In this document: positions 9,342 through 20,381 of the stretch, one piece after another
Numbering within the stretch: the first letter of the stretch is position 1
Layout of the letters: each line of letters opens with the position of its first letter
From: Rhizomicrobium sp.
Lineage (GTDB): Bacteria > Pseudomonadota > Alphaproteobacteria > Micropepsales > Micropepsaceae
Assembly (NCBI GenBank): GCA_037200045.1
Contig: JBBCHM010000002.1
Span: 919,241-983,240, forward strand
Direction: 5' to 3'
Length of the DNA: 64,000 nucleotides
Translations under genes and position numbers: made by a program
Notes under the pieces: generated by a model
The model's input: the letters and a program-made list of their open reading frames with translations, nothing else
Database searches by the model: none
What the model was told of the DNA's origin: nothing

Positions 9342-10865
9342 GGGTGAAGTCCCCGCGCCGCGAGCTTGGGCGCATGGTCGATGGCGAGCGCGGTCTGGTG
9401 CTCGGCGATCAGGTTGGCGACGGAGGCCGAGGTCACGTCGAACACCGGCTTGGGATAGATGCCATCGCGATGGTGAGGACCACCAGCGGCGCCAGGATGG
9501 CGATCTCGCGCAGCGAAAGGTCCTGGATGGTCTGAAGCGCCGGCTTGACCAAATTCGCCGAACACGACGCGGCGATAAGAGATAGAGCGCATAGGCGGCC
9601 GACAGGATCACGCCCGTGGCGGCGAAGATCGCGACCCAGGTGTTGGCCATGAAGGCGCCCAGCATGGTCATGAACTCGCCGACGAAGCCGCCGGTGCCCG
9701 GCAGGCCGACATTGGCCAGCGTGAACACCATGAAGCAGGCGGCGTAGATCGGCATGCGGTTGACGAGGCCGCCATAGGCCGCGATCTCGCGCGTGTGCAT
9801 GCGGTCGTAGATCACACCGACGCAGAGGAACAGCGCGCCCGAAACGACGCCGTGGCTGAGCATCTGGAAGATGCCGCCATCGAGGCCCTGCTGGGTGAGC
9901 GTGAAGAGGCCCATGGTGACGAAGCCCATATGGGCGATGGAGGAATAGGCGATGAGCTTCTTCATGTCCTCCTGCGCCAGCGCCACCAGCGAGGTGTAGA
10001 TGATGGCGATGACGGAGAGCGCGAAGACCAGCGGCGTGAAGGTGACCGAGGCGCTGGCGAACATCGGCAGCGAGAAGCGCAGGAAGCCGTAGCCGCCCAT
10101 CTTCAGCAGGATGCCGGCCAGGATCACGGAGCCAGCGGTCGGCGCCTCGACATGCGCGTCGGGCAGCCAGGTGTGGACCGGCCACATCGGCATCTTGACC
10201 GCGAAGCTCGCGAAGAAGGCCAGCCAGAGGAAGGTCTGGAGCCTCGGATCAAAGTGGTAGTGCAGCAGCGTCACGATGTCGGTCGTGCCGGCGGTGTAAT
10301 ACATCACCAGGATCGCCAGCAGCATCAGTAGCGAGCCGAGCAGCGTGTAGAGGAAGAACTTGAAGCTGGCATAGACGCGGCGCTTGCCGCCCCACACGCC
10401 GATGATCAGGAACATCGGGATCAGGCCGGCTTCGAAGAAGACGTAGAACAGCACCAGATCGAGCGCGGTGAAGACGCCGATCATCATAGTTTCGAGCGCG
10501 AGGAACGCGATCATGTATTCGGCGACGCGATCCTCGATCGATTCCCAACTCGCCAGGATGCAGAACGGCATCAGCCCGGCGGTCAGCACGATGAACAGCA
10601 TCGAGATGCCGTCGACGCCCAGATGATAGCCGATGCCGGGCGCCAGCCAGTTCGCGGTCTCCTCGAACTGGAAGGCGGCGGTGTGGCCGTCGAACTTCGC
10701 CCAGATCACGAGCGACAGCGCGAACTCCACGATGGTCGTGACCAGCGCGATCCAGCGGGCGTTGCTCGCGACGGTGGCGTTCGAGCCGCGCGCCAGCAAA
10801 ATGATGGCGCCCGCGCCGATCAGGGGCAGGAAGGTGACGATGCTGAGAATGGGCCAGCCGCTCAT
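9338..10865 (-). CDS. nuoM: NADH-quinone oxidoreductase subunit M (three frameshifts near the 3' end)
   Basis: The ATG at 10865 ([20 protein letters not shown]) overlaps the nuoL stop by 4 bp. The first 430 residues are one open frame with the antiporter-like motifs [40 protein letters not shown] and [18 protein letters not shown]. Near 9580 an extra T in CTCTTATCG shifts the frame. Near 9553 an extra T in GAATTTGGTC shifts it again into [20 protein letters not shown]. Near 9465 ATGGCATC lacks a G (expected GGGC) before IYPKPVFDV. The tail ends KLAARGLHP at 9338. It is a proton-pumping subunit of the complex I membrane arm; length is about 508 residues. Confidence 0.95.
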
Positions 10866-12889
10866 GGGTGCGCTCCCGCGAGCATGAACCAGGTGGCGAG
10901 CGCGACCACGCCGATCAGCATCGCGAAGGCGTAGTGGTAGACGTAACCGGACTGGAGGCGCACCGCGCCGCGCGTCGCGTCCAGCACGCGGGCGGCGATG
11001 CCGTCGGGGCCGAGCCCGTCGATCACCGTGCCGTCGCCGCGCTTCCACAGGAAGCGGCCGAGCTTCAGCGCGGGCTGGACGAACAGGAAGTCGTACAGTT
11101 CGTCGAAGTACCACTTGTTGTAGAGGAAGAGGTAGAGCAGCCCGCGCTTGGCCGCCATCCGGCGCGGCAGGTCGGGGTTCAGGATGTAATAGTAGTAGGC
11201 GACGCCGAAGCCGAGGATCGTCAGGACGATCGGCGCGAGCTCGACCCAGACCGGGAAGTCCTCCGGCATCGGCTTCAGGCGATCGCCGGCAATGGCGCCG
11301 AGCGCGCCGTGCCAGAATTGAAGCGAGCCTTCGCCGATGAAGTAATGCGTAAAGGCCATGCCGGCGAACAGCGCGCCGAGGGCGAGAACGCCCAGCGGGA
11401 CCAGCATCACCAGCGGGGATTCGTGGACCTCCGACAGCGCGGGCGCATGGTGCTCGCCATGGTCGTCCCCTTCCGCGTCGGTATGGCTGTGGCTGTCGCT
11501 GTGCGAGAGGTGGACGTGATCCTGGCCCCGGTAGCGGCCGTGGAAAGTCATCAGGAACTGGCGCCAGGAGTAGAACGACGTCATGGCCGCGGCGACCAGC
11601 GTGAGCACGAACGCATAGTTGCCCATGCCGCTATGCGCGGCGTAGGCGGCGTTGATGACCGCGTCCTTGGAGTAGAAGCCGGCCAGGCCGACGCCCAGCA
11701 GCGGGATGCCGACGCCGGTCAGCGCGAGATTGCCGATCAGCATCATGGCCCAGGTGAACGGGATCTGCTTCCACAGCCCGCCCATCTTGCGCATGTCCTG
11801 CTCGTGATGCATCGCGTGGATCACCGAACCGGCGGAGAGGAACAGCAGCGCCTTGAAGAAGGCGTGGGTGAAGAGATGGAACATGGCGCCGCCATAGGCG
11901 CTGACGCCGGCGGCGACGAACATGTAGCCGAGCTGCGAGCATGTCGAATAGGCGATGACGCGCTTGATGTCGTTCTGGAAGAGGCCGACCGAGGCGGCGA
12001 AGAACGCCGTCGTCGCACCGATGAAGGTGACGAATTCCAGGGCGCGGGGCGCCAATTCGAACATCGGCGAGCAGCGGCAGACCAGGAACACGCCGGCCGT
12101 CACCATGGTGGCGGCATGGATCAACGCGGAGACCGGCGTCGGGCCTTCCATGGCGTCCGGCAGCCAGGTGTGCAGGCCGAGCTGCGCCGACTTGCCCATC
12201 GCGCCGACAAACAGCAGCAGGCAGAGCGTGGTCAGCACGTCGACGTCCCAGCTTCCGAAATGGAAGGTGTGGCCGGCCTGGGCCGGCGCGGCGGCGAACA
12301 CCGCGTCGAAGTCGAGCGTCTTGAAGATGTAGAAGATGCCGAAGATGCCGAGCGCGAAGCCGAAATCGCCGACGCGGTTGACCACGAAGGCCTTGATCGC
12401 GGCGGCGTTGGCCTCCGGCTTCTTGTACCAGAAGCCGATCAAGAGATAGGAAGCGACGCCGACGCCCTCCCAGCCGAAGAACATCTGGACGAAATTGTTC
12501 GCCGTCACCAGCATCAGCATCGCGAAGGTGAAGAACGACAGATAGGAGAAGAAGCGCGCGCGGCTGTCGTCCTCGGCCATGTAGCCGATGGAGTAGAGGT
12601 GGACCAGCGAGGAGACGCCGGTCACGACGACCAGCATGACGCCGGTCAGCGCGTCGACCCGGATCGCCCAATCGACCTTGAGATCGCCGGAATAGATCCA
12701 GGGCATGATCTGGATGATGTGCGAATGGCCGAGAATCGTCGTGTCGTAGAACGCGACGATCGACAGCCCGGCGGAGATGAACAGCGCGCCGGTGGTGATC
12801 AGCTCCGAGGCGCGTGCCCCGATGAGGCGGCCGAACAGGCCGGCGATAGCCGAAGCGATGATGGGGAGGAAGACGAGCGCGGCGTACAT
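10862..12889 (-). CDS. nuoL: NADH-quinone oxidoreductase subunit L
   Basis: An intact 675-residue frame begins [20 protein letters not shown]. It has the Proton_antipo_N region and the core [52 protein letters not shown] and [21 protein letters not shown] His-rich loop ([14 protein letters not shown]...HGEHH) lies near residues 465-490. The C-terminus contains the long lateral amphipathic helix region ([20 protein letters not shown]) typical of NuoL. It pumps protons and clamps the membrane arm. It overlaps nuoM by 4 bp and follows nuoK by 1 bp. It is the first gene in the window, read leftwards along the operon, before the indel-rich region starts. Confidence 0.98.
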   Translation of the reverse strand: MYAALVFLPIIASAIAGLFGRLIGARASELITTGALFISAGLSIVAFYDTTILGHSHIIQIMPWIYSGDLKVDWAIRVDALTGVMLVVVTGVSSLVHLYSIGYMAEDDSRARFFSYLSFFTFAMLMLVTANNFVQMFFGWEGVGVASYLLIGFWYKKPEANAAAIKAFVVNRVGDFGFALGIFGIFYIFKTLDFDAVFAAAPAQAGHTFHFGSWDVDVLTTLCLLLFVGAMGKSAQLGLHTWLPDAMEGPTPVSALIHAATMVTAGVFLVCRCSPMFELAPRALEFVTFIGATTAFFAASVGLFQNDIKRVIAYSTCSQLGYMFVAAGVSAYGGAMFHLFTHAFFKALLFLSAGSVIHAMHHEQDMRKMGGLWKQIPFTWAMMLIGNLALTGVGIPLLGVGLAGFYSKDAVINAAYAAHSGMGNYAFVLTLVAAAMTSFYSWRQFLMTFHGRYRGQDHVHLSHSDSHSHTDAEGDDHGEHHAPALSEVHESPLVMLVPLGVLALGALFAGMAFTHYFIGEGSLQFWHGALGAIAGDRLKPMPEDFPVWVELAPIVLTILGFGVAYYYYILNPDLPRRMAAKRGLLYLFLYNKWYFDELYDFLFVQPALKLGRFLWKRGDGTVIDGLGPDGIAARVLDATRGAVRLQSGYVYHYAFAMLIGVVALATWFMLAGAHP

Positions 12890-12890
12890 C

Positions 12891-13199
12891 TCAGCCCTTC
12901 ATCAGGTTGACGTCTTCCACGGCGATCGTGCCGCGGTTGCGGAAATAGACGACGAGAATGGCGAGCCCGATGGCGGATTCCGCTGCCGCCACCGTCAGGA
13001 TGAACAGGGCGAAGACCTGCCCCACCAGATCGTGCAGGAAGGAGGAGAACGCCACGAAGTTGATGTTGACGGCGAGCAGGATCAGCTCGATCGACATCAG
13101 GATGACGATGACGTTCTTGCGGTTCAGGAAGATGCCGAACACCCCGATGGTGAACAGCACCGCCGCGACGAAGAGATATTGCCCAAGTCCGATGGCCAT
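12891..13199 (-). CDS. nuoK: NADH-quinone oxidoreductase subunit K
   Basis: This 102-residue three-helix protein starts [20 protein letters not shown] at the ATG at 13199. Conserved acidic membrane residues are present: Glu in [12 protein letters not shown] (helix 2) and Glu in [15 protein letters not shown] (helix 3), both needed for proton transfer in NuoK/ND4L. The end is VEDVNLMKG at 12891. The longer open frame to 13475 in the same phase overlaps nuoJ and is not coding. It sits 2 bp after the nuoJ stop and 1 bp before nuoL. Confidence 0.98.
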   Translation of the reverse strand: MAIGLGQYLFVAAVLFTIGVFGIFLNRKNVIVILMSIELILLAVNINFVAFSSFLHDLVGQVFALFILTVAAAESAIGLAILVVYFRNRGTIAVEDVNLMKG

Positions 13200-13201
13200 G
13201 T

Positions 13202-13813
13202 TCAGGCTCCCTGCCCCGGCTTGACGTCCACGACGGTCATCGCATCGGCCATCACGCGCGCGTTCTGCTTGCCGATGTTCTGGCGGCGCACGCCGGGCCG
13301 GTGGCGCAGCGTCAGCACGATGGCGCCGATCATCGCGACCAGCAGCACCAGACCCGCGACCTGGAAGTAATAGATGTAGTCGGTGTAGAGGATGCGCCCG
13401 ATCGCTTCGGTGTTGCTGAGCGTGGCCGGCGTCGGATGCGCCAGCGCCGACGGCGCGGCGGAGTTGAGGTTCCACTTGGTCGCGACGAAGAAGGCGAGCT
13501 CGAACAAGAGCAGCAGGCCGACGCCGGCGCCCACCAGGATGTATTGCTGCACGCCGCTCTTGAGCTCGGCGAAATCGACATCGAGCATCATCACCACGAA
13601 CAGGAACAGCACGGCGACCGCGCCGACATAGACGATGACCAGGATCATCGCGAGGAATTCGGCGCCGAGCAGCACGAAGAGGCCCGCGGCGTTGAAGAAG
13701 GCGAGGATCAGGAAGAACACCGAATGCACGGGGTTGCGCGCCACGATCACCATGAACGCGGCGGCGAGCATGACCGCGGAAAAGACGTAGAAGGCGATGG
13801 CCTGGAGCAGCAT
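13202..13813 (-). CDS. nuoJ: NADH-quinone oxidoreductase subunit J
   Basis: This 203-residue protein starts [20 protein letters not shown] at 13813. Five predicted helices are visible, including the third one with [20 protein letters not shown], which contains the pi-bulge region conserved in NuoJ/ND6. It ends [11 protein letters not shown] at 13202. The tail after the last helix (residues 175-203) is hydrophilic. The gene lies 5 bp downstream of nuoI and 2 bp upstream of nuoK in the operon. The open frame in the same phase upstream to 14104 is a shadow of nuoI. Confidence 0.97.
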   Translation of the reverse strand: MLLQAIAFYVFSAVMLAAAFMVIVARNPVHSVFFLILAFFNAAGLFVLLGAEFLAMILVIVYVGAVAVLFLFVVMMLDVDFAELKSGVQQYILVGAGVGLLLLFELAFFVATKWNLNSAAPSALAHPTPATLSNTEAIGRILYTDYIYYFQVAGLVLLVAMIGAIVLTLRHRPGVRRQNIGKQNARVMADAMTVVDVKPGQGA

Positions 13814-13818
13814 CTGCG

Positions 13819-14307
13819 TTACCTGTACGGCGCGTCGAGTTCGAGATTGCGCGCGATCTCGCGCTCCCAGCGGTCGCCGTTCGCGAGCAGCTTGTCCTTG
13901 TTGTAGTAGAGCTCCTCGCGCGTTTCGGTGGCGTATTCGAAATTCGGGCCTTCCACGATGGCGTCCACCGGACAGGCTTCCTGGCACAACCCGCAGTAGA
14001 TGCACTTCACCATGTCGATGTCGTAGCGCGTGGTGCGGCGCGAACCGTCGTCGCGCGGCTCGGCCTCGATGGTGATGGCCTGGGCGGGGCAGATCGCCTC
14101 GCACAGCTTGCAGGCGATGCAGCGTTCTTCGCCGTTGGGATAGCGGCGCAGCGCATGCTCGCCGCGGAAGCGCGGGCTGAGCGGGCCCTTCTCGAAGGGA
14201 TAGTTGATCGTCGTCTTCGGCGCGAAGAAGTAGCGCATCGCGAGGAAGAAGCTCGTGACGAACTCCCAGAAGAACAGCTGGCGGGCGGTGCGGTCGAGTG
14301 TAGCCAT
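13819..14307 (-). CDS. nuoI: NADH-quinone oxidoreductase subunit I
   Basis: This 162-residue ferredoxin-like subunit starts [20 protein letters not shown]. It has two 4Fe-4S cluster motifs, [12 protein letters not shown] and [12 protein letters not shown], which carry clusters N6a and N6b from the peripheral arm toward the quinone site. The N-terminal amphipathic segment up to [17 protein letters not shown] is typical. The ATG at 14307 has a GAGG ribosome site five bases upstream; an alternative in-phase ATG at 14322 would overlap the nuoH stop (14315) and cannot be excluded. The next gene, nuoJ, begins 5 bp after the stop. Confidence 0.97.
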   Translation of the reverse strand: MATLDRTARQLFFWEFVTSFFLAMRYFFAPKTTINYPFEKGPLSPRFRGEHALRRYPNGEERCIACKLCEAICPAQAITIEAEPRDDGSRRTTRYDIDMVKCIYCGLCQEACPVDAIVEGPNFEYATETREELYYNKDKLLANGDRWEREIARNLELDAPYR

Positions 14308-14314
14308 GGCGGCC

Positions 14315-15367
14315 TCACGCATGGTGGTGGAAGACGAGCACATAGCCCGCCGTGACCACCACCCAGATGAGCGACGTCGGCAGGAAGACCTTCCAGCCGA
14401 GCCGCATGAGTTGATCGTAGCGATAGCGCGGCACTATGGCCTTCACCATCGCGAAAAGGAAGAAGAAGAACAGCATCTTCAGCGCGAGCCAGATCACGCC
14501 CGGAACCAGCGTGAAGGGCACGACGTTCAGCGGCGGCAGCCAGCCGCCGAAGAACAGCACCGAGCACAGCGCACACATCAGAAGGACGCTGATGTATTCG
14601 CCCAGGAAAAACAGCAAGAACGGCGTCGCCGAATATTCGACGAAGAAGCCGGCGACCAGTTCGGACTCCGCCTCCACCAGGTCGAAGGGCGGGCGGTTGG
14701 TCTCGGCCAGCGCCGAGACGAAGAAGATCGGCAGCATGGGAAAGAGGATCGAGAACACGTTCCAGCCAGCGAAGGCGAAGACGCTGCTGGTCTCCTGCGC
14801 CCGCACAATGGCGGAGAGGTTCAGCGAGCCGGCGAACAAGAGCACGGTGATGATCACGAAGCCGATCGAGACCTCGTAGGACACCATCTGGGCCGCGGCG
14901 CGCAAGGCGGAGAGGAACGGGTATTTCGAATTCGACGCCCAGCCCGCCATGATGATGCCGTAGACGCCGAGCGAGGACATGGCGAAGAGATAGAGGATGC
15001 CGACATTGATGTCGGCGGCGACCCAGCCGTCGTCCAGCGGCACCACGGCCCAGCCGGCGAAGGCGAGCGTGGCGGTGACGAGCGGCGCCAGGATGAAGAT
15101 CACCTTGTTGGCGCCGGCCGGGATGACGACTTCCTTGAGCAGGAATTTGAAGGCGTCGGCGATGGTCTGCAGCACGCCGAACGGGCCCACCACGTTGGGG
15201 CCGCGGCGAAGCTGCACCGCCGCCCAGATCTTGCGGTCGAGCAGGATGACGGCGGCGACCATCAGCAGCATGAGGAATTCGAGCACGCCGAGCACCAGGA
15301 CCTGGCTCAAGGTCCAGGCCCAGCCGTAAGGAAGCCCCAGCGTGTTGAAGTAGTGCGTCAGAAGCAT
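14315..15367 (-). CDS. nuoH: NADH-quinone oxidoreductase subunit H
   Basis: This 350-residue membrane protein begins [20 protein letters not shown]. It contains [20 protein letters not shown] (the ERK/RRGPN motif of the quinone chamber), [20 protein letters not shown] (acidic E-channel loop) and [20 protein letters not shown]. These are the signature sequences of NuoH/ND1, which forms the quinone-binding chamber and couples redox to the antiporter subunits. Eight helices are expected. It follows nuoG by 4 bp and precedes nuoI. Confidence 0.98.
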   Translation of the reverse strand: MLLTHYFNTLGLPYGWAWTLSQVLVLGVLEFLMLLMVAAVILLDRKIWAAVQLRRGPNVVGPFGVLQTIADAFKFLLKEVVIPAGANKVIFILAPLVTATLAFAGWAVVPLDDGWVAADINVGILYLFAMSSLGVYGIIMAGWASNSKYPFLSALRAAAQMVSYEVSIGFVIITVLLFAGSLNLSAIVRAQETSSVFAFAGWNVFSILFPMLPIFFVSALAETNRPPFDLVEAESELVAGFFVEYSATPFLLFFLGEYISVLLMCALCSVLFFGGWLPPLNVVPFTLVPGVIWLALKMLFFFFLFAMVKAIVPRYRYDQLMRLGWKVFLPTSLIWVVVTAGYVLVFHHHA

Positions 15368-15371
15368 CGCC

Positions 15372-17501
15372 CTACTCCGCCGCCATCTGCGAGGCGCCGG
15401 TGACGAATTCGCGGCTGCATTCGGCCATCGTGGTACTGGCGCGCGCGATCGGGTTCGTCAGGTAGTAGTCGGCCATCGTGCTGCCGAGCGGCAGCGAGGT
15501 GTCGAGCGGCCGGTCGGCGCCGACTTGGGCCCAATCGGTCGCGCCGGCGCCGCCATGCGGCACCAACTCGTGATGATCGGCGAAATGCGGCGCCTCGGCG
15601 ACCATCGCCGCGCGCAGGGCGTCGAGCGTGTCGTAGGGCAGCTTCTTGCCGAGCACGTCGGAGAGCGCGCGGATGATCGCCCAATCCTCTTTCGCCTCGC
15701 CGGGCGGGAAGACGGCGCGATGGCCGGGCTGCACGCGGCCCTCGAAATTCAAATAGAGACCTTCCTTCTCGGTATAGGCGGCGCCGGGCAGGATGACATC
15801 GGCATTGTGCGCGCCGGCATCGCCATGGCTGCCTTGATAGACGACGAAGGCGCGGCCGAGATGGGCGACGTCGCACTCGTCGGCGCCGAGCAGATAGATA
15901 AAGTCGATCTCGCCCTTCTGCGCGCCATCGACGATGCCGGCGACGTCGCGCCCGCCATCACCCGGCACGAAGCCGAGATCGAGCGCCGCGACGCGCGAGG
16001 CGGCGGTATGCAGCACGTTGAATCCGTTCCAGCCGCCTTCGGCCGCCTTGCCGGCAGGGCCGATCATGCCGGTGTCGGCGGCGATCTTCGCCGCGGCCTT
16101 CAGGATTGCGGCGCCGTCGGCGCGCGCGACCGCGCCGGCGCCGAGGATCAGCATCGGGCGCTTGGCGTCGCGCAGCACCTGAGCGAAGGCATGGCCGCCA
16201 TTGGCGATCTGCTCCAGCACTTCGACGCCGGCGCCGAGATCGGCGACCGGATAGGTCTGGTTCATCGTCACGCCGATGCCGGCGATCTTGACGGCGCCGT
16301 TCGACCAGGCCTTGCGGATGCGCGCGTTCAGCACGGGGGCTTCCCAGCGCGGATTGGCACCGATCAGAAGGATCGCGTCGGCGGCTTCAACGCCGGCGAT
16401 GGTGGTGTTGAAGAGATAGGACTGGCGCGCGCCACCGAGCTTGGTGCCGTCCTGCCGGCAGTCGATATTTGCCACGCCGAGCGCCGCCATCAGGTCCTTC
16501 AGCGCCTTGACCTCCTCCGCCGCGGCGAGGTCGCCGGCGATGGCGGCCATCTTGTCGGGCGTGGTCTGCGACACGCGCGCCGCGATGGCGGCGAAGGCCT
16601 CGCCCCAGGTGGCGGGCTGGAGCTTGCCGCTCTTGCGGACATAAGGCCGGTCGAGGCGCTGGCGCATCAGGCCGTCACAGGCATGACGGGCCTTGTCGGA
16701 GATCCACTCCTCGTTCACCTCTTCGTTGAGGCGCGGCAGCACGCGCATGACCTGGGGCCCGCGCGCATCGACGACGATATTGCAGCCCTGCGCGTCCATC
16801 ACGTCGACGGAGTCGGTGTGGCGCAGCTCCCAGGGGCGCGCGTTGAAGGCGTAAGGCTTTGAGGTCAGCGCGCCGACCGGGCAGAGATCAACGACGTTGC
16901 CGGAGAGTTCCGATGCGAACGCCTTTTCGAGATAGGTCGTGATCTCCATGTCCTCGCCGCGGCCGGTGGCGCCCAGATCGGGGACGCCGGCGACTTCGGT
17001 GGCGAAGCGGATGCAGCGCGTGCACTGGATGCAGCGGGTCATGACGGTCTTGACCAGCGGACCCATGTATTTGTCTTCGACGGCGCGCTTGTTCTCGTGG
17101 AAGCGGTTGAAGGCGGCGCGGCCATAGCCCATCGCCTGGTCCTGCAAATCGCACTCGCCGCCCTGATCGCAGATCGGGCAATCGAGCGGATGGTTGATCA
17201 GCAGGAACTCCATCACGCCCTCGCGGGCGCGGCGGGCGATTTCGGAGTTGGTGTTGATCTTGGCCGGCGTGCCGTCGCGGTTCGGCATGATGTCCTTGAT
17301 CTGCAGCGCGCAGGAGGCCTGCGGCTTGGGCGCCCCGACCCATTCGACCAGGCACATGCGGCAATTGCCGGCGACGGAGAGGCGCTCGTGATAGCAGAAG
17401 CGCGGAATCTCGGCGCCGGTGGTCTCGCAGACCTGCAGCAGCGTGGCGTTGTCGTCCGCCTCCACTTCCTTGCCGTCGATGATGAGCTTGCGTGAGGGCA
17501 T
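15372..17501 (-). CDS. nuoG: NADH-quinone oxidoreductase subunit G
   Basis: This 709-residue subunit starts [20 protein letters not shown]. The N-terminal 2Fe-2S ferredoxin domain has [19 protein letters not shown]. Next come the His/Cys cluster region [19 protein letters not shown] and the [16 protein letters not shown] 4Fe-4S motif. The rest is a degenerate molybdopterin-oxidoreductase-like domain (from about residue 220) without a catalytic metal site. It carries clusters N1b, N4 and N5 in the NADH-oxidising arm. It ends GASQMAAE. The gene starts 3 bp after the nuoF stop. Confidence 0.98.
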   Translation of the reverse strand: MPSRKLIIDGKEVEADDNATLLQVCETTGAEIPRFCYHERLSVAGNCRMCLVEWVGAPKPQASCALQIKDIMPNRDGTPAKINTNSEIARRAREGVMEFLLINHPLDCPICDQGGECDLQDQAMGYGRAAFNRFHENKRAVEDKYMGPLVKTVMTRCIQCTRCIRFATEVAGVPDLGATGRGEDMEITTYLEKAFASELSGNVVDLCPVGALTSKPYAFNARPWELRHTDSVDVMDAQGCNIVVDARGPQVMRVLPRLNEEVNEEWISDKARHACDGLMRQRLDRPYVRKSGKLQPATWGEAFAAIAARVSQTTPDKMAAIAGDLAAAEEVKALKDLMAALGVANIDCRQDGTKLGGARQSYLFNTTIAGVEAADAILLIGANPRWEAPVLNARIRKAWSNGAVKIAGIGVTMNQTYPVADLGAGVEVLEQIANGGHAFAQVLRDAKRPMLILGAGAVARADGAAILKAAAKIAADTGMIGPAGKAAEGGWNGFNVLHTAASRVAALDLGFVPGDGGRDVAGIVDGAQKGEIDFIYLLGADECDVAHLGRAFVVYQGSHGDAGAHNADVILPGAAYTEKEGLYLNFEGRVQPGHRAVFPPGEAKEDWAIIRALSDVLGKKLPYDTLDALRAAMVAEAPHFADHHELVPHGGAGATDWAQVGADRPLDTSLPLGSTMADYYLTNPIARASTTMAECSREFVTGASQMAAE

Positions 17502-17504
17502 CGG

Positions 17505-18788
17505 CTACTCCGCCGCCATCGGTTGCCTGGCGCGTTCGGCGATGCGCCGTTCGAGCTCGGGGCGGAAATGGCGGATCAGGCCCTGAATCGGCCAGGGCGC
17601 GGCGTCGCCCAGGCCGCAGATCGTGTGGCCCTCGCACTGCTTGCCGACTTCCCAGAGCTGGTCGATCTCCTCGACGCGGGCATCGCCGGTTTCGAGGCGG
17701 CGCATCACGCGCCACATCCAGCCGGTGCCTTCGCGGCACGGCGTGCACTGGCCGCAGCTCTCGTGCTTGTAGAAATAGGCATAGCGCGCGACGGTTTTCA
17801 CCAGATCGGTGGACTTGTCCATCACGATCACCGCCGCAGTGCCGAGCGAGGAATTCGCCGCCTTCAGCGAATCGAAATCCATCAGGACCTCGTCGCAGAC
17901 CGATTTCGGGATCATCGGGCAGGAGGCGCCGCCGGGGATCACGGCCAGAAGATTGTCCCAGCCGCCGCGCACGCCGCCAGCATATTTCTCGATCAGTTCC
18001 TTCATCGGAATGCCGAGGCTCTCCTCGACGACGCAGGGCTTCTCGACATGGCCGGAGATCTGAAACAGCTTGGTGCCGGTGTTGTTGGGGCGGCCGAAGC
18101 TCGCGAACCATTCGGGGCCGCGCCGCATGATGGTCGGAACCACCGCGATGCTCTCGACATTGTTCACCGTCGTCGGACAGCCATAGATGCCCATGTTCGC
18201 CGGGAACGGCGGCTTCATGCGCGGCAGGCCCTTCTTGCCCTCGAAGCTTTCGAGCAGCGCGGTCTCCTCGCCGCAGATATAGGCGCCGGCGCCGTGATGG
18301 ACGTAGCAGTCGAAGTCCCAGCCGTGGACGTTGTCCTTGCCGATCAGCTTCTTCTCATAGCACTCGTCGATCGCGGCCTGCAGCGCCTCGCGCTCGCGCA
18401 CGAACTCGCCGCGGACATAGATGTAGGCGGTGTGCGAGCGCATCGCGAAGCACGCGATCAGGCAGCCTTCGATGAGATGATGCGGGTCGTTGCGCATGAT
18501 CTCCCGGTCCTTGCAGGTGCCGGGCTCGGATTCGTCGGCGTTGACGACGAGATAATGCGGCCGGTCCTTCACTTCTTTCGGCATGAAGGTCCATTTCAGG
18601 CCGGTGGCGAAGCCGGCGCCGCCGCGGCCGCGCAGGCCCGACTTCTTGACGACATCGCAGATGCCTTCGGGCCCGAGTTCGAGGATCTTCTTGGTGCCGT
18701 CCCACAGCCCGCGCGATTTCGCGCCGGCCACGGACTTGTCCTGGAAGCCGTAGATGTTGGTGAAGATGCGGTCCTTGTCGGCGAGCAT
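17505..18788 (-). CDS. nuoF: NADH-quinone oxidoreductase subunit F
   Basis: Starts [20 protein letters not shown] at the ATG 18788-18786, which shares one base with the nuoE stop (TGATG). It is 427 residues long. [18 protein letters not shown] is the glycine-rich NADH loop, [20 protein letters not shown] the FMN-binding segment, and [20 protein letters not shown] holds three of the four Cys ligands of cluster N3. NuoF binds NADH and FMN and is the entry point for electrons. The same open frame extends upstream to 19283, but that part overlaps nuoE and is arginine-rich shadow sequence. Confidence 0.98.
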   Translation of the reverse strand: MLADKDRIFTNIYGFQDKSVAGAKSRGLWDGTKKILELGPEGICDVVKKSGLRGRGGAGFATGLKWTFMPKEVKDRPHYLVVNADESEPGTCKDREIMRNDPHHLIEGCLIACFAMRSHTAYIYVRGEFVREREALQAAIDECYEKKLIGKDNVHGWDFDCYVHHGAGAYICGEETALLESFEGKKGLPRMKPPFPANMGIYGCPTTVNNVESIAVVPTIMRRGPEWFASFGRPNNTGTKLFQISGHVEKPCVVEESLGIPMKELIEKYAGGVRGGWDNLLAVIPGGASCPMIPKSVCDEVLMDFDSLKAANSSLGTAAVIVMDKSTDLVKTVARYAYFYKHESCGQCTPCREGTGWMWRVMRRLETGDARVEEIDQLWEVGKQCEGHTICGLGDAAPWPIQGLIRHFRPELERRIAERARQPMAAE

Positions 18789-19420
18789 CAGGCGGGTTCC
18801 GGTTTCTTCGCGTAGAGCGATGGATCGGTGAGCGTGGTGGGGCCGCCGGCGGGCTCGGAGCCGGTGCGGCCGGCCTGCGGGCCGGGCTTGGGCTGTTCGC
18901 CGCGACGGAAGGCCTCGATCAGCCGCGCGGTCGATTCGGCGGTGAGGTCTTCGTAGAAATCCTTGTAGACCTGGAACACCGGCGCGTTGGTGCAGGCGCC
19001 GAGGCATTCGACCTCGGTCCAGGACAGCATGCCGTCCGCCGTCGGCGTCATCTGCGCCGGGCCGATCAGCTTCTTGCAGACGGCCACGATGTCGTCGGAG
19101 CCGCGCAGCGTGCAAGGCGGCGTGGTGCAGACCTGCAGATGGAATTTGCCGACCGGGGCGAGGTTGAACATCGTGTAGAAGGTCGCGACCTCCAGCACGC
19201 GGATGAACGGCATGTCGAGGCGCCGGCCGATAGTTTCGATCATCGGATGGGTGACCCAACCCTGCTGTTCCTGGCCGATCCATAGCGCCGAGATGACGGC
19301 GGAGGCCTGGCGGCCGGGCGGATATTTCGCGATCTCCTTTTCGACGCGCGCCTGGTTTTCGAGATTGAACTCGAAGGAGGCAGGCTGGAGCTCGGGCGGG
19401 GCGAGACGGCGCAGGCTCAT
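18788..19420 (-). CDS. nuoE: NADH-quinone oxidoreductase subunit E
   Basis: This 210-residue thioredoxin-fold 2Fe-2S subunit starts [20 protein letters not shown]. The N1a cluster ligands are in [14 protein letters not shown] and [19 protein letters not shown]. The C-terminal 45 residues ([19 protein letters not shown] end) form a Pro-rich extension common in alphaproteobacterial NuoE. It partners NuoF in the NADH dehydrogenase module. In most alphaproteobacteria nuoE follows nuoD directly; here a methyltransferase gene separates them, ending 4 bp before this start. Confidence 0.98.
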   Translation of the reverse strand: MSLRRLAPPELQPASFEFNLENQARVEKEIAKYPPGRQASAVISALWIGQEQQGWVTHPMIETIGRRLDMPFIRVLEVATFYTMFNLAPVGKFHLQVCTTPPCTLRGSDDIVAVCKKLIGPAQMTPTADGMLSWTEVECLGACTNAPVFQVYKDFYEDLTAESTARLIEAFRRGEQPKPGPQAGRTGSEPAGGPTTLTDPSLYAKKPEPA

Positions 19421-19424
19421 CTCG

Positions 19425-20381
19425 TCAATTCCTGCGCAACCAAAAAGCTACGGGTCTGAATTCAGGCTGGCTGCACAGGACAGGACATGCATCGCCAAGC
19501 TTGTCGCGATGATTATTGGACAGCCAATTCACAGCCAGCAGGACCTGATATGCGGCGTTGAAACTGAGGAACGCCTCCAACAGATACTGTTCATTCCATA
19601 GCCATCGCGACCGCAGCACCCAATCAGCGGGGTAGTCGCGCGGCGTAAAGATATCATGGACATGGACGATGACACCGGATTTCAACAGAGGCAGCAATTC
19701 CAGGTATTCGAACAGGACGTCGCCCTGCGGACGTATGATATGCGACGAGTCGATAAAGAGGATGTCGCCATCCTCTAGCGGCCCAAAAAAGTCGGTGCCG
19801 AGATCCTCCACTCGCTTGCGCACAACCTCGACGCCAAGTGTTTCGAGCATGGGCTGTTCGTATGGCTCTACGCACACATGATAGCAAGTATATCCAGGGC
19901 GTTCCGCCATATTCCGACCGATTGCAAGCCTCGCCATGAGCGTGGATTGGCCGCTTCCTATCTCGAATAGCCGCTTCGGCTTGAAATGGCGGATAATGTC
20001 GTAAAGAATTTCGGCATCCCCTGCGCCGTAGTAGCCGTTGTTATAGCCGAATTGATTCGGCGCGGTCTTTTCGACGGGAATCTGCAACAATTCGTCGCGA
20101 TAGCCAAAGTGCGAGACCAGTTCCAGCTGCGCGTTCGCGTTGAGATCAATTCCCGGCAGATTCCGCTCCTCATCGAGCGACTTCGACAAATCATTGGGAT
20201 GGATGATGGGCTCGTAGTAATGGTGACCCACAATCCCCACGCCGATGCGGTCTTGCACCATGCGCGTGAGCGGAGCACGCCAACGGGCCCGCGCGGCCAT
20301 CATGAGAGCTGGCGCGCTTAACAGCAGCATCAAGGCCGCAAACGGATCCAACAGTCGAAGCACCAAGTTCGTGCGTGACAT
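19425..20381 (-). CDS. Class I SAM-dependent methyltransferase embedded in the nuo operon
   Basis: This 318-residue protein starts [20 protein letters not shown]. The ATG overlaps the nuoD stop (TAATG) and the stop lies 4 bp before nuoE, so it is translated as an operon member. Residues about 10-30 form a hydrophobic anchor. The SAM-binding motif I is KRLFEIGSGQSTLMARLA (about 135-152), with YHVCVEPYEQPMLE after it and a post-motif GDILFIDSSHIIRPQGDVLF, followed by GVIVHVHDIFTPRDYPADWV. The order resembles Methyltransf_24-type O-methyltransferases usually found near polysaccharide genes. Hand-counted GC is 50% (line 20041) and 52% (line 19501) against 63% in nuoE (line 18901), so it is probably acquired. 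It is unrelated to the complex I assembly methyltransferase NDUFAF7/MidA as far as I can see. Substrate unknown. Confidence 0.85.
   Translation of the reverse strand: MSRTNLVLRLLDPFAALMLLLSAPALMMAARARWRAPLTRMVQDRIGVGIVGHHYYEPIIHPNDLSKSLDEERNLPGIDLNANAQLELVSHFGYRDELLQIPVEKTAPNQFGYNNGYYGAGDAEILYDIIRHFKPKRLFEIGSGQSTLMARLAIGRNMAERPGYTCYHVCVEPYEQPMLETLGVEVVRKRVEDLGTDFFGPLEDGDILFIDSSHIIRPQGDVLFEYLELLPLLKSGVIVHVHDIFTPRDYPADWVLRSRWLWNEQYLLEAFLSFNAAYQVLLAVNWLSNNHRDKLGDACPVLCSQPEFRPVAFWLRRN

Noticed and set aside
10868..12910. A 680-codon plus-strand open frame opposite nuoL
   Set aside because: It is entirely within nuoL on the other strand, its translation is dominated by Arg/Glu/Gln/His runs with no domain, and nuoL has clear family motifs.
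19425..20381. Assigning the nuo-embedded methyltransferase as NDUFAF7/MidA
   Set aside because: Sequence motifs and length resemble Methyltransf_24-type enzymes and not the MidA family as I know it.
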